Source: an uncultured Pseudomonas sp.
GTDB taxonomy: Bacteria > Pseudomonadota > Gammaproteobacteria > Pseudomonadales > Pseudomonadaceae
Assembly: GCF_943846705.1 (NCBI RefSeq)
Contig: NZ_OX044366.1
Location: 4,162,838-4,226,837 of the forward strand
DNA: 64,000 nt
Reading direction: 5' to 3'
This document shows positions 15,542 to 24,660 of this stretch, one piece after another. A model generated the notes under the pieces. The model was not told the origin of the DNA, searched no databases, and saw nothing but the letters and a program-made list of their open reading frames with translations. The stretch's first letter is position 1. Every line of letters begins with the position of its first letter. The translations under genes were made by a program, and so were the position numbers.

Positions 15542-16232
15542 GGTTTGGCTCCTTGAACGTCATAAAAAGTTCGCGGCTAACCAGCGGTCGGCCGCCTAAA
15601 TGGGGGGCCAAGGCCTGGCGCATCAGACGCTTGGCAGCCGCCAAAGCACCCGGCGTGGTCCAGTCGGCCTCGGCCATGGCCAGCAACTCTAGCCCATGAA
15701 AAACCCCAGGCTGCAAATGCCCAACCGGCACCAGGCCGGCTTCGGTTTGCAGTCGATACAGGCCTGCTTCGGCGATGGGTTGGCCTTCGCTGTCCAGATT
15801 CAGGGCAAAACCATAGCCCAGCTCATCCAGCAAACGCCACTCAAAAGAACGCAGCAACGGCTCCAAGGCGCGCCCCTCGGCCAAGGCCAATACCGTCATG
15901 GCGTAATGTTCGAAGACGGCCGGATGCGGCGCTTCAGCAGGGAGCAAGCGAATCAGCAACTCATTGAGGTAGATGCCACTGAACAGGGCCTCACCGACCA
16001 ACAGGTTGGGGATACCCGCAGGATCAAGGCGGCCAACGTTTTTCAGCTCGCCGCGTCCACGAAACTCAACGTCTAACGGAATAAACGGTCGCGCCAAGCT
16101 GCCGGCTTTACCGCGCGCGCCACGTAACACCGCGCGCAACCGCCCCTGCGGCGTGAGGAAATCCACTAGCGCACTGCTTTCACGGTAAGCACGGCTGTGC
16201 AGCACAAAGGCTGACTGGCTAGGGGCAAGCAT
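15534..16232 (-). CDS. recO: DNA repair protein RecO
   Basis: RecO acts with RecR in the RecF pathway, loading RecA on SSB-coated single-stranded DNA and annealing strands. The 232-residue product shows the N-terminal OB-fold (AFVLHSRAYRESSALVDFLT) and the helical C-terminal part with LNELLIRLLP. The Cys zinc cluster seen in some RecO proteins is absent, as in many gammaproteobacterial ones. It lies 46 bp after era and overlaps pdxJ. Confidence 0.95.
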   Translation of the reverse strand: MLAPSQSAFVLHSRAYRESSALVDFLTPQGRLRAVLRGARGKAGSLARPFIPLDVEFRGRGELKNVGRLDPAGIPNLLVGEALFSGIYLNELLIRLLPAEAPHPAVFEHYAMTVLALAEGRALEPLLRSFEWRLLDELGYGFALNLDSEGQPIAEAGLYRLQTEAGLVPVGHLQPGVFHGLELLAMAEADWTTPGALAAAKRLMRQALAPHLGGRPLVSRELFMTFKEPNRD

Positions 16233-16250
16233 CAGGGCTTACTCGAAATG

Positions 16251-16271
16251 GCGGGCACACGGGGTGCCCGC
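16251..16271. other. Stem-loop in the era-recO gap
   Basis: Arms GCGGGCAC (16251-16258) and GTGCCCGC (16264-16271) with a 5-base loop form a perfect 8-bp GC-rich hairpin between the era stop and the recO start. No T-run follows on either strand, so it is not a classical terminator. It could modulate recO-pdxJ expression or mRNA stability. Confidence 0.55.
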
Positions 16272-16278
16272 AGGCGCA

Positions 16279-17181
16279 TCAAATATTGTCGTAGCCCAGT
16301 GAACGCAAGGCGCGCTCATCATCGGACCAGCCACTTTTGACCTTGACCCAAAGGTTGAGCATGACCTTGGAGTCGAACATCACCTCCATGTCCTTGCGCG
16401 CTTCCTGGCCAATGCGCTTGATCCGCTCACCCTTGTCGCCAATGATGATTTTCTTCTGCCCGTCACGCTCGACCAGAATCAGCGCATGGATATGCAGGAT
16501 GCGCCCGTCGCGCTTGAACTCCTCGATTTCCACGGTGACCTGATACGGCAGCTCGGCACCCAGCTGACGCATGACTTTCTCACGTACCAACTCAGCAGCG
16601 AAGAAGCGGCTGGAGCGATCGGTCACCTGATCTTCCGGGAAGAAGTGCACACCTTCCGGCAAGCGCTCACCCACGAGTTTTTCCAGGGTCTCGAGGTTGT
16701 GCCCATGCTGGGCCGATACCGGCACGATCTCGGCATTCGGCAACTGAGTAGCCAGCCACTCCACATGCGGCATCAGATCGGCCTTATCTTCGAGGCGATC
16801 GGTTTTGTTGATTGCCAGAATCACCGGACCTTCAACGTATTGAATACGCTCCAGGACCATCTGGTCTTCATCGGTCCAGCGGGTGCGATCGACCACGAAG
16901 ATCACCACGTCGACATCTTTCAGCGCCGACGAGGCGTTTTTGTTCATGTAGCGGTTTAGCGCTTTCTCGTTGTTCTTGTGCAGGCCAGGCGTATCCACAT
17001 AGATCGCCTGCACTTCACCTTCGGTCTTAATCCCGAGCATGTTGTGGCGCGTGGTCTGCGGCTTGCGCGAGGTAATCGCCAGCTTCTGCCCGAGAATGTG
17101 GTTAAGCAAGGTCGACTTACCCACGTTGGGCCGGCCGACGATGGCGACATAGCCACAGCGTGTAACAGGTAAATCAGTCAT
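16279..17181 (-). CDS. era: Ribosome-assembly GTPase Era
   Basis: Era binds 16S rRNA near its 3' end and supports 30S maturation. The GTPase motifs are all present: GRPNVGKST (G1), DTPGL (G3), NKTD (G4), SAQHG (G5), followed by a KH RNA-binding domain (GDKGERIKRIGQEAR and the C-terminal LWVKVKSGW). The ATG at 17181 (MTDLPV, 300 residues) is preferred; an ATG two codons earlier (17187) is an alternative. It overlaps the rnc stop by 8 bp in the conserved lepB-rnc-era order. Confidence 0.97.
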   Translation of the reverse strand: MTDLPVTRCGYVAIVGRPNVGKSTLLNHILGQKLAITSRKPQTTRHNMLGIKTEGEVQAIYVDTPGLHKNNEKALNRYMNKNASSALKDVDVVIFVVDRTRWTDEDQMVLERIQYVEGPVILAINKTDRLEDKADLMPHVEWLATQLPNAEIVPVSAQHGHNLETLEKLVGERLPEGVHFFPEDQVTDRSSRFFAAELVREKVMRQLGAELPYQVTVEIEEFKRDGRILHIHALILVERDGQKKIIIGDKGERIKRIGQEARKDMEVMFDSKVMLNLWVKVKSGWSDDERALRSLGYDNI

Positions 17182-17863
17182 TGCCATTCTCCACACCCAG
17201 GGCAATCAACGCGGCAGCGGCTGCCACCTGCTCGGCTATCCGCCGGCTCGCCCCCTGCCCCAGGGTTTTATCATTCAGTAAGGTAATCTGGCACTCGACA
17301 ACGAACGTCCGACAGTGCGGCTCGCCCTGGATATCCACCACTTCGTAACGTGGCAGCTCACAGCCGCGCGACTGCAAAAACTCCTGCAGGCGGGTTTTCG
17401 GGTCTTTGTTGGTGTCGACCAAGGTCAAGCTTTCAATCTCGCTGGTCAGCCAGGCCAGAACCCGCTCGCGGGCCGCGTCCATTCCGGCGTCCAGGTAGAT
17501 GGCACCAATCAGTGCTTCCAGGGCATCGGCCAGAATCGACTCACGGCGAAAGCCACCGCTTTTCAATTCGCCCGAACCCAGGCGTAAGTACTCACCCAGG
17601 TCAAAGCCGCGAGCCATTATTGCCAGCGTTTCACCCTTAACCAAGCGGGCGCGCAGGCGTGACAGCTGCCCCTCGCGCGCCAAGGGAAAGCGCTGAAACA
17701 ACGCTTCGCCAGCGACAAAGTTGAGGATCGCATCGCCGAGAAACTCCAGGCGCTCGTTATTGCGCCCAGCGAAGCTGCGGTGGGTCAGCGCCAGGATCAT
17801 CAGCTCCTGGTCCTTGAAGGTATATCCGAGCTGCCGCTCGAGGCGGGCTAACGACGCACTCAC
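17174..17863 (-). CDS. rnc: Ribonuclease III
   Basis: RNase III cleaves double-stranded RNA in rRNA processing and mRNA decay. It is 229 residues long. The catalytic domain carries the signature NNERLEFLGDAILNFV (~35-50) with conserved acidic residues and the second acidic cluster in DALEALIGAIYLDAG; a C-terminal dsRNA-binding domain ends in AAAAALIALG. Its start overlaps the upstream DUF4845 gene by 4 bp (ATGA) and its end overlaps era. Confidence 0.97.
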   Translation of the reverse strand: MSASLARLERQLGYTFKDQELMILALTHRSFAGRNNERLEFLGDAILNFVAGEALFQRFPLAREGQLSRLRARLVKGETLAIMARGFDLGEYLRLGSGELKSGGFRRESILADALEALIGAIYLDAGMDAARERVLAWLTSEIESLTLVDTNKDPKTRLQEFLQSRGCELPRYEVVDIQGEPHCRTFVVECQITLLNDKTLGQGASRRIAEQVAAAAALIALGVENGND

Positions 17864-18237
17864 GGCATACGCACGCGGAATTCTTTATCGAAGCGCACCA
17901 CCAGATCGATATTCTCGATCAATGGCTCACGCTTCTCGTATTTCAGGTGCACCCGAAATTCGTTGTTTTCCACTTTTATCTTCAACGCGTCCTGCATATT
18001 CAAATCACGAATGCTGTTGACCTGCATACCTTTGCTGATATGGCTGTAGAAATCGCTAACGCTACGCACATCGACGGCTTTATCGGTTTCAACTGAAGTA
18101 ATCATTTTCTCCAGTGCCATGTTGTCGAAGTAGTGCGGCAGCACTTTAAAGGCAGCACTGGCCAAAAAGGCGACAACCGCGAGCACCATCAACCAACTGA
18201 GAATCGACATTCCTTTTTGCGAATGCGCTGATTTCAT
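17860..18237 (-). CDS. DUF4845 small membrane protein
   Basis: A 125-residue protein with one N-terminal membrane segment (MSILSWLMVLAVVAFLASAA) and a periplasmic remainder. It matches the DUF4845 proteins found between lepB and rnc in many gammaproteobacteria; no function is established. The N-terminus superficially resembles a pilin-like leader, but no prepilin cleavage site is apparent. ATG at 18237 with a GGGGAC Shine-Dalgarno is preferred to a TTG at 18249. Confidence 0.82.
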   Translation of the reverse strand: MKSAHSQKGMSILSWLMVLAVVAFLASAAFKVLPHYFDNMALEKMITSVETDKAVDVRSVSDFYSHISKGMQVNSIRDLNMQDALKIKVENNEFRVHLKYEKREPLIENIDLVVRFDKEFRVRMP

Positions 18238-18341
18238 ATTTGTCCCCAAATTCGAGTGTTGTAAAAGCCATTACGGCTGGAGGCAAGACTATATATAGCC
18301 TGCAACGCTGCGTTTAACAGCGTCGCAAATCCGTCAGCAGG

Positions 18342-19196
18342 TCAGTGGATCAGACCTACGCGGGTAAAATTGGGCAGGTTGCGCGACTTCGGATCCGGCC
18401 AACTCATCCAGATAGCGAAGGCTTTGCCGACGATATTCTGATCCGGCACCATGCCCAGCAGCGGCTTGGGGATGGCTGGGTCATTCCAATAGCGACTGTC
18501 ATTGGAGTTGTCGCGGTTGTCACCCATCATGAAGTAATGCCCTTGCGGCACCACCCACTCGCGACCGGGCTCCAGGCGATAGCGCTGCATTTCCTTGCGG
18601 ATCTGGTGTTCTGCCTCACCAAGCTTCTCGTTATACAGCGTCGCACTGCCGAGGCTGCCGGGCTCGTCGCCGATCAACTGCTGCGCCACAGACTGACCAT
18701 TGATGGTCAGGCGCTTGTCACTGCTGTAGACAATACGGTCGCCGGCCAGACCTACCACGCGTTTGATGTAGTTGATGTTTGGATCGCTGGGGTAGCGGAA
18801 CACCATCACATCACCACGCTGTGGGTCACCCACCTCAATCACCTTGGTGTCCAGCACAGGCAGACGAATGCCGTAGGCGAACTTGTTGACCAAGATGAAA
18901 TCGCCCACTTCCAGCGTCGGCTTCATCGAGCCGGACGGAATCTGGAAGGGCTCGACCAGAAACGAGCGCAACACCAGTACGATCGCCAGCACCGGAAAGA
19001 ACGACTTACCGTACTCAATCAGCAGCGGCTCTTTGTTCAAGCGTGCCACCACCACCTCATCAGGTTCGCTGACCTGACCATGGTAGGTGGTAATCGCCGC
19101 TCGCCGGCGCGGGGCCAGAAAGATCAGGTCGAACAACGCCAGTACGCCACAAACGGCGACGGCGATAACCAGCAATAACGGAAAATTGATCGACAT
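18342..19196 (-). CDS. lepB: Signal peptidase I
   Basis: LepB removes signal peptides from exported preproteins at the periplasmic face of the inner membrane. It is 284 residues long with two N-terminal membrane helices (~5-27 and ~64-80). The catalytic serine is in PSGSMKPT (Ser 90) and the general-base lysine in YIKRVVG (Lys 145), the same numbers as in E. coli. The GDNRDNSNDSRYW box is also present. It lies 6 bp after lepA. Confidence 0.97.
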   Translation of the reverse strand: MSINFPLLLVIAVAVCGVLALFDLIFLAPRRRAAITTYHGQVSEPDEVVVARLNKEPLLIEYGKSFFPVLAIVLVLRSFLVEPFQIPSGSMKPTLEVGDFILVNKFAYGIRLPVLDTKVIEVGDPQRGDVMVFRYPSDPNINYIKRVVGLAGDRIVYSSDKRLTINGQSVAQQLIGDEPGSLGSATLYNEKLGEAEHQIRKEMQRYRLEPGREWVVPQGHYFMMGDNRDNSNDSRYWNDPAIPKPLLGMVPDQNIVGKAFAIWMSWPDPKSRNLPNFTRVGLIH

Positions 19197-19202
19197 AGGA
19201 CC

Positions 19203-21002
19203 TTAACTATCCAGCCTGAGCACAGCGAGGAAGGCTTCCTGTGGAATTTCCACGTTACCGACCTGCTTCATGCGTTTTTTACCGGCCTTCTGCTTTTCCA
19301 GCAGCTTGCGTTTACGGCTAACGTCACCACCGTAGCACTTGGCCAATACGTTCTTGCGCAGCGCCTTGACCGTAGTCCGCGCCACGATCTGTCCACCAAT
19401 GGCAGCCTGAATCGCCACATCGAACATCTGCCGAGGGATCAGTTCTTTCATCTTTTCGGTCAACGCACGACCTTTGTAGTGCGCGTTGTCGCGGTGCACG
19501 ATCAACGCCAGGGCATCGACCTTCTCACCATTGATCAGCACATCCAGCTTGACCAGATTGGCTGACTGGTAGCGATCGAAGTGGTAATCCAACGAGGCAT
19601 AACCACGGCTGGTTGACTTCAGGCGGTCGAAGAAGTCCAACACCACTTCGTTCATCGGCAGGTCATAAGTCACCTGCACCTGGGAGCCGAGGAACAGCAT
19701 GTCGTGCTGCACACCACGCTTTTCGATGCACAGGGTAATCACGTTGCCCAAATGCTCCTGCGGCACGAGGATATTGGCGCGCACGATCGGCTCGCGCATA
19801 TCTTCAATTGCCGACAAGTCTGGCAGTTTCGACGGGTTATCGACGTAGATCGTCTCACCGGTCTTGAGCAGTAGCTCGAAAATTACCGTCGGCGCTGTGG
19901 TGATCAGGTCCAGGTCGTACTCGCGCTCCAAGCGCTCCTGAATGATCTCCATGTGCAGCATGCCGAGGAAGCCACAACGGAAACCAAAGCCCAATGCGTC
20001 AGAGCTTTCCGGGGTGTACTGCAAGGAGGAGTCGTTCAGCGTGAGCTTCTGCAGGGCTTCACGGAAGTCCTCAAAGTCATCGGAGCTAACCGGGAACAGA
20101 CCGGCGTAAACCTGCGGCTGGATACGCTTGAAGCCTGGCAACACATCAACGTCAGGCGTCGAACTCAAGGTCAGCGTGTCACCCACTGGCGCACCGTGAA
20201 TATCCTTGATACCGGCGATGATAAAGCCCACTTCACCGGCTTTCAGATCAGCGGTAGCAGTATGCTTCGGGTTGAACACACCGACACTGTCGACCAAGTG
20301 AATCTTGCCGGTGGATTTCACCAGCACCTTGTCACCCTTCTTGATTCGCCCGTGGCGCACGCGTACCAGGGACACAACCCCAAGATAGTTGTCGAACCAG
20401 GAATCGATGATCAAGGCTTGCAGCGGATCTTCGACATTACCGGTCGGCGCAGGGATGGTATGCACCAGACGCTCGAGCACCTCATCGACACCCAGACCGG
20501 TCTTGGCGCTGCAGGTCACAGCGTCGGTGGCATCAATACCGATGATCTTCTCAATCTCTTCTTTGACGCGGTCCGGGTCGGCCTGCGGCAAGTCAATTTT
20601 GTTCAGCACTGGCATGACCTCAAGGCCCTGCTCAATGGCGGTGTAACAGTTGGCCACCGACTGCGCTTCCACGCCCTGCCCGGCATCGACCACCAGCAGC
20701 GCACCTTCGCAAGCTGCCAGGGAACGGCTGACCTCGTAGGTGAAGTCGACGTGACCTGGGGTGTCAATAAAGTTCAGCTGATAGGTAATGCCGTCACGCG
20801 CTTTGTAATACAGCGTGACGCTGTGCGCCTTGATGGTGATCCCGCGCTCGCGCTCAAGATCCATGGAGTCCAGTACCTGGGCTGCCATTTCACGGTCAGC
20901 CAGACCGCCACACATCTGGATAAAACGGTCAGCCAGGGTCGACTTGCCGTGGTCAATGTGGGCGATGATGGAGAAATTGCGGATATGACTCAAATCACTC
21001 AC
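19203..21002 (-). CDS. lepA: Translation elongation factor 4 (LepA)
   Basis: LepA/EF4 is a ribosome-dependent GTPase implicated in 30S biogenesis and translation under stress. The 599-residue product has AHIDHGKSTLADR (G1), DTPGH (G3), NKIDLP (G4), EF-G-like domains II, III and V, and the LepA-specific C-terminal domain ending in a basic segment (RKRKLLEKQKAGKKRMK). The lepA-lepB operon organisation is the conserved one. It is separated from mucD by a terminator. Confidence 0.98.
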   Translation of the reverse strand: MSDLSHIRNFSIIAHIDHGKSTLADRFIQMCGGLADREMAAQVLDSMDLERERGITIKAHSVTLYYKARDGITYQLNFIDTPGHVDFTYEVSRSLAACEGALLVVDAGQGVEAQSVANCYTAIEQGLEVMPVLNKIDLPQADPDRVKEEIEKIIGIDATDAVTCSAKTGLGVDEVLERLVHTIPAPTGNVEDPLQALIIDSWFDNYLGVVSLVRVRHGRIKKGDKVLVKSTGKIHLVDSVGVFNPKHTATADLKAGEVGFIIAGIKDIHGAPVGDTLTLSSTPDVDVLPGFKRIQPQVYAGLFPVSSDDFEDFREALQKLTLNDSSLQYTPESSDALGFGFRCGFLGMLHMEIIQERLEREYDLDLITTAPTVIFELLLKTGETIYVDNPSKLPDLSAIEDMREPIVRANILVPQEHLGNVITLCIEKRGVQHDMLFLGSQVQVTYDLPMNEVVLDFFDRLKSTSRGYASLDYHFDRYQSANLVKLDVLINGEKVDALALIVHRDNAHYKGRALTEKMKELIPRQMFDVAIQAAIGGQIVARTTVKALRKNVLAKCYGGDVSRKRKLLEKQKAGKKRMKQVGNVEIPQEAFLAVLRLDS

Positions 21003-21108
21003 GGATCAACACTCGAAAAGGTCGCAGGCGACTGCCCGCCGAAAATAGCCGCGAAGTGTACCCGAAAGCCACCTTACACGTCACCAAGGCCGCAAAGCGA
21101 CTCTATGT

Positions 21109-21130
21109 AAAAGGGCGACCGAAGTCGCCC
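21109..21130 (-). terminator. Rho-independent terminator downstream of mucD
   Basis: On the minus strand GGGCGAC-TTCG-GTCGCCC (21113-21130) forms a 7-bp stem with a stable UUCG tetraloop followed by TTTT (21109-21112). It separates the algU-muc operon from lepA-lepB. Confidence 0.88.
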
Positions 21131-21149
21131 GTTTACTCTATCAACACCG

Positions 21150-22586
21150 TTAGTCGGCGAGCTTAAAGGTAATAAAGCTCGCACGCCCCTGACGCAGCAC
21201 GCGCATCGACACCGAACGATTCTTCGGCAGGGCCTGCGCCACCTCGGTAAAGGTCTTGGCCGAATTGATCGCCTGATTGTTCAGGTGAGTGATCACATCG
21301 CCTGGGCGCAGGCCAATCAGCGCCGCCGGCCCCTCGAGCACCTCGGAAATCACCACGCCACCGTTAAGATCGAGGCTCTTTTTCTGCTCAGCAGTCAACT
21401 CAACCACCTTAACCCCAAGACGGTTGCTGCTGCGCTCGACTCCGGATGCGGTATTACCCGCCAAGGGCTCGCCATCTTCAGGCAGCGCCCCGATGGTCAA
21501 CTGCAATTTTTTGCGTGCACCATCGCGCACCACGTCCAACTCGGCACGCGTGCCCGGCTTAAGCGCACCCACCAGATGCGGCAAATCGGCAGACATGATG
21601 ATCGGCTTACCGTCCAGATTGAGGATGACATCACCGACCTGCAAACCGCCCTTGGCCGCCGGCCCCTGTTCCAACACCTGCGCCACGAGCGCACCGGCCG
21701 GCTTATCCAGACCAAACGACTCAGCCAGGTCTTTGTTCACTTCCTGAATCACCACACCCAGCCAGCCGCGACTAACCTTGCCATCGGCCTTGAGCTGATC
21801 AGCCACATCCATGGCCACACTCATTGGAATGGCAAACGACAAGCCCATAAAGCCGCCGGAGCGAGTGAAAATCTGTGAATTGATACCCACCACTTCGCCG
21901 GCCAGGTTGAACAGCGGGCCACCGGAGTTACCCGGATTAATCGCCACGTCGGTCTGGATGAACGGCACATAGCTTTCGTTCGGCAGACTACGGCCTTTGG
22001 CGCTGACGATACCAGCGGTCACCGAGTGATCAAAACCGAATGGCGAGCCAATCGCCAACACCCACTCGCCAACTTTCAGCTCTTCCGACTTGCCCAGCTT
22101 GACGGTCGGCAGGCCTTTACCCTCAACCTTGAGCAAGGCCACATCGCTGCGCGGATCAGTACCAATCAGTTTTGCCTCCAACTCACTACGATCCGCCAGG
22201 CGCACGATGATTTCATCGGCATCGGCAATCACATGATTGTTGGTCAGCACATAGCCATCTGCGGAAATGATAAAGCCTGAGCCTAGCGACTGAGCCTCAC
22301 GCTGGCGTCCGCCACCGGGCGTACGCGGCACTTGGGGAATGTTGCGTTCGAAGAACTCGCGGAACATCGGCGGCAGGCCTTCCAGATCAGGCACATTGAG
22401 CTGACCCGCACCAGCCACTGGGCGCTCCGGCAGCTTCTGCCGGGTACTGATATTGACCACCGCCGGTGACGCCTGCTCAACCAACTCGGTGAAATCCGGC
22501 AGGCTTGCCTGGGCAAGCAACGCTTGCCCCATCAGCAGCAAGGCAAATATGGCTGTAAAGGTAGATTTCAGAGCAGGCTTCGACAT
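21150..22586 (-). CDS. mucD: Periplasmic serine protease/chaperone MucD (DegP/HtrA family)
   Basis: A 478-residue HtrA protease that removes misfolded envelope proteins and damps AlgU activation. A signal peptide ends near LLAQAS. The catalytic triad is visible as NNHVIADADE (His), DPRSDVALLKV (Asp) and GNSGGPLFN (Ser), followed by two PDZ domains (starting near GWLGVVIQEV and LGVKVVELT). The ATG at 22586 has GGGGAG upstream and gives a proper signal peptide; the open frame to 22742 is discarded. It is the last gene of algU-mucABCD, 28 bp after mucC. Confidence 0.96.
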   Translation of the reverse strand: MSKPALKSTFTAIFALLLMGQALLAQASLPDFTELVEQASPAVVNISTRQKLPERPVAGAGQLNVPDLEGLPPMFREFFERNIPQVPRTPGGGRQREAQSLGSGFIISADGYVLTNNHVIADADEIIVRLADRSELEAKLIGTDPRSDVALLKVEGKGLPTVKLGKSEELKVGEWVLAIGSPFGFDHSVTAGIVSAKGRSLPNESYVPFIQTDVAINPGNSGGPLFNLAGEVVGINSQIFTRSGGFMGLSFAIPMSVAMDVADQLKADGKVSRGWLGVVIQEVNKDLAESFGLDKPAGALVAQVLEQGPAAKGGLQVGDVILNLDGKPIIMSADLPHLVGALKPGTRAELDVVRDGARKKLQLTIGALPEDGEPLAGNTASGVERSSNRLGVKVVELTAEQKKSLDLNGGVVISEVLEGPAALIGLRPGDVITHLNNQAINSAKTFTEVAQALPKNRSVSMRVLRQGRASFITFKLAD

Positions 22587-22614
22587 ACAACTCCCCATCA
22601 AGTCAGCAAAGTTC

Positions 22615-23070
22615 TTAAAGCGCTGTCGTGGTACCCACAAGCAATGCACGCAACACCACAGGTTGTAACGCCGGATCACCGGCGGTAATACGGCTACGCC
22701 AGCGTACAGCGCAGCAGGCAAGCAGAAAACCGAGCAGCGCACTGAGTATCACCCAAGGCTCACTCAAACCCAGCTGTTCAGCCAACACTGCCGCTGCAAA
22801 AAGCCCGATCAACGGCAGCAGATAAACCAACAACGAGCCACGTACCAGCAAGTCTTCGCGCACACCGATGATCACCGCATCGCCAACAGCCAGCTGCAGA
22901 TCCGACAGCGCTCGCACATAACCGCGCCGCCCACCGGCACCAAGCTGGTCAAGCAAGCCCTGGCCGCAACCGGCCTTAACCGAACAGCTGGAGCAGGTGC
23001 TTTTACGCAGAGTCTCAACCCAGACAGCGCCTGGCTCGACAGCGACGACCCGCCCCTGCTCCTCAATCAC
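22615..23070 (-). CDS. mucC: MucC / RseC-type inner-membrane protein
   Basis: A 151-residue SoxR-reducing/RseC-family membrane protein. The N-terminus carries a cysteine cluster (C26, C29, C35 in STCSSCSVKAGC), followed by two membrane helices at ~72-90 and ~97-115. Its role in the AlgU system is minor and poorly defined; RseC relatives are linked to Rsx/Rnf-dependent reduction of SoxR. The start overlaps the mucB stop by 4 bp. Confidence 0.92.
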   Translation of the reverse strand: MIEEQGRVVAVEPGAVWVETLRKSTCSSCSVKAGCGQGLLDQLGAGGRRGYVRALSDLQLAVGDAVIIGVREDLLVRGSLLVYLLPLIGLFAAAVLAEQLGLSEPWVILSALLGFLLACCAVRWRSRITAGDPALQPVVLRALLVGTTTAL

Positions 23071-24014
23071 TGCACAGCCTCGGTAGCCGCTCGCATCGAC
23101 AGGGCGACGCGCTCAGCGGTCCCCAACGGTATTTCGCCTACCACCGTGACCATGACATCGCCATCACCGGTCTTTAGTCGCCGTGAAACAACCACGGTTG
23201 GCCCCAATTGAGTACGTAAATCATCAACCTGCGCGCCACGCAACGGCTCCATAAAAACCGAAAACCGTGCTAACCCATCGCCATACACCTGACAGGCAAC
23301 CAACTCATCCGATGCAGGGCTGCGGCGCTGAGTAACCGAGTTCAGACTAAAACCCTGCGGCAACCAATCCGACTGCCATGCCTGTGCAGCCCCTGCATGC
23401 ACCGGCGACAAACGCACCGAGCGACATCCGCTACCAGGCGCGAGATCGGTGGCTGCAGGAGCCGCAACCTGTAATTGGGTAAACTGAAAGCGCTCAAGCA
23501 AGCGCCCTTTTTCGTTGACCAGCAACGACTTCAACGGCAGGCCCGTCTGCTGATCAAGGTGCAATTCAATGGCGTATCGATGCTGATCTCGCGGCACCAG
23601 CGCCAGTACACGACTGGTGCGCCCCGCCACACGAGAGTTGCCGAGCACACGCAGCTCGTACCACTGGCTCAGCTGTTCGACATTCAGCGCCCTGCTGGGC
23701 CACAACTGGCTGTCGATCAATTGGTCGGCCAGCGCCCCACTGGCGCACTGCACCTGACCATCGACACGCACGACCTCATGCGCCAAGCCATCCTGCTGCA
23801 GCAGGCGCTCATGCAGCGTGCCGCCCTCGTCAACTCGATGCCAGATGCTGTGTGTTGAAAAGCTGCCATTGCGCTCGTAAACAAAGGTGCCCTGAAAGCT
23901 CAGAGCGCGCTCAGCATCGACTAAACGCTGCAGCAACGCCGGCCCTTCAGCTGCCATTACCGGCAACGCCAGCCAGCTGCCCAGAAACAGGGCGCTTAAA
24001 GCAATAAGGCGCAT
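23067..24014 (-). CDS. mucB: MucB / RseB periplasmic regulator of AlgU
   Basis: MucB binds the periplasmic part of MucA and shields it from regulated proteolysis, so keeping sigma factor AlgU inactive until envelope stress. It is 315 residues long with a signal peptide ending in PVMAAEG; the two RseB domains follow (FQGTFVYERNG near the N-terminus). The ATG at 24014 has AAGGAG 5 bp upstream; an in-frame TTG at 24029 is less likely. It lies 21 bp after mucA. Confidence 0.95.
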   Translation of the reverse strand: MRLIALSALFLGSWLALPVMAAEGPALLQRLVDAERALSFQGTFVYERNGSFSTHSIWHRVDEGGTLHERLLQQDGLAHEVVRVDGQVQCASGALADQLIDSQLWPSRALNVEQLSQWYELRVLGNSRVAGRTSRVLALVPRDQHRYAIELHLDQQTGLPLKSLLVNEKGRLLERFQFTQLQVAAPAATDLAPGSGCRSVRLSPVHAGAAQAWQSDWLPQGFSLNSVTQRRSPASDELVACQVYGDGLARFSVFMEPLRGAQVDDLRTQLGPTVVVSRRLKTGDGDVMVTVVGEIPLGTAERVALSMRAATEAVQ

Positions 24015-24035
24015 GCGACTCCTTAACAACGGGCG

Positions 24036-24629
24036 TTAACGGCTTTCTAGGCTGGCTGCGCGCGCATATGGCAGCGCACTGTCGCCGGTGCTAACGGCTG
24101 CTTGCTGCGCATGCTGACGCAAATACGCTGGCAGGCGCTGCTCATGCCAGCCAGGCTGACCTTGACCTACAGCGCTAGCCGTCGAGGCCGCTTGCTCTTC
24201 AGAGGTATTAAAACCTGCCAACATAGCTGGGCCACTGACTTGGGGAATGGCAAGCATCGACTGATTAGCCTGCTGCGCCAACTGCGTACCCGCGATCTCA
24301 TCCTGATTGTACAGTCGCACGCCAGCCAGCACGGCCACGGTAACCGAAGCAGCAACTGCCAAACGCCCAACTGTGCGCCACGGACCGCGCTGCGCTTGCG
24401 GTGCAACCGGTGCAGCATCATCAGCCAGGGCTGCAGATACCGCAGCGGCAATATCCAGTCGCGGCTCAAGCAACTCTTTGTGCATGACTGCGCGAGCGAC
24501 TTGGTAGCGCGACCAGGTTGCACGTAACGCAGGGTCATCACTGGCCCCCAGCACTCGCCTTAGTTCAAGTTCATCCGCTTGGTTATCCATCACCGCGGAC
24601 AGCGATTCCTGCAGGGTTTCACGACTCAT
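24036..24629 (-). CDS. mucA: Anti-sigma factor MucA
   Basis: MucA is an inner-membrane anti-sigma factor that holds AlgU. The 197-residue product starts MSRETLQESLSAVMDNQADE, the RseA-type cytoplasmic domain (~1-80), followed by one membrane helix (~86-106) and a periplasmic domain for MucB and protease access. The frame is uninterrupted, so there is no sign of the truncating mutations that cause mucoidy in clinical P. aeruginosa. The open frame upstream to 24764 overlaps algU and is ignored. It starts 31 bp after the algU stop. Confidence 0.95.
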   Translation of the reverse strand: MSRETLQESLSAVMDNQADELELRRVLGASDDPALRATWSRYQVARAVMHKELLEPRLDIAAAVSAALADDAAPVAPQAQRGPWRTVGRLAVAASVTVAVLAGVRLYNQDEIAGTQLAQQANQSMLAIPQVSGPAMLAGFNTSEEQAASTASAVGQGQPGWHEQRLPAYLRQHAQQAAVSTGDSALPYARAASLESR

Positions 24630-24660
24630 GGCGGTTCCTCTCTTGGCTGACGCCGCTGCC

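Noticed and set aside
19953..21110. Plus-strand open frame of 385 residues opposite lepA
   Set aside because: Antisense to the conserved lepA frame; no family features and no Shine-Dalgarno.
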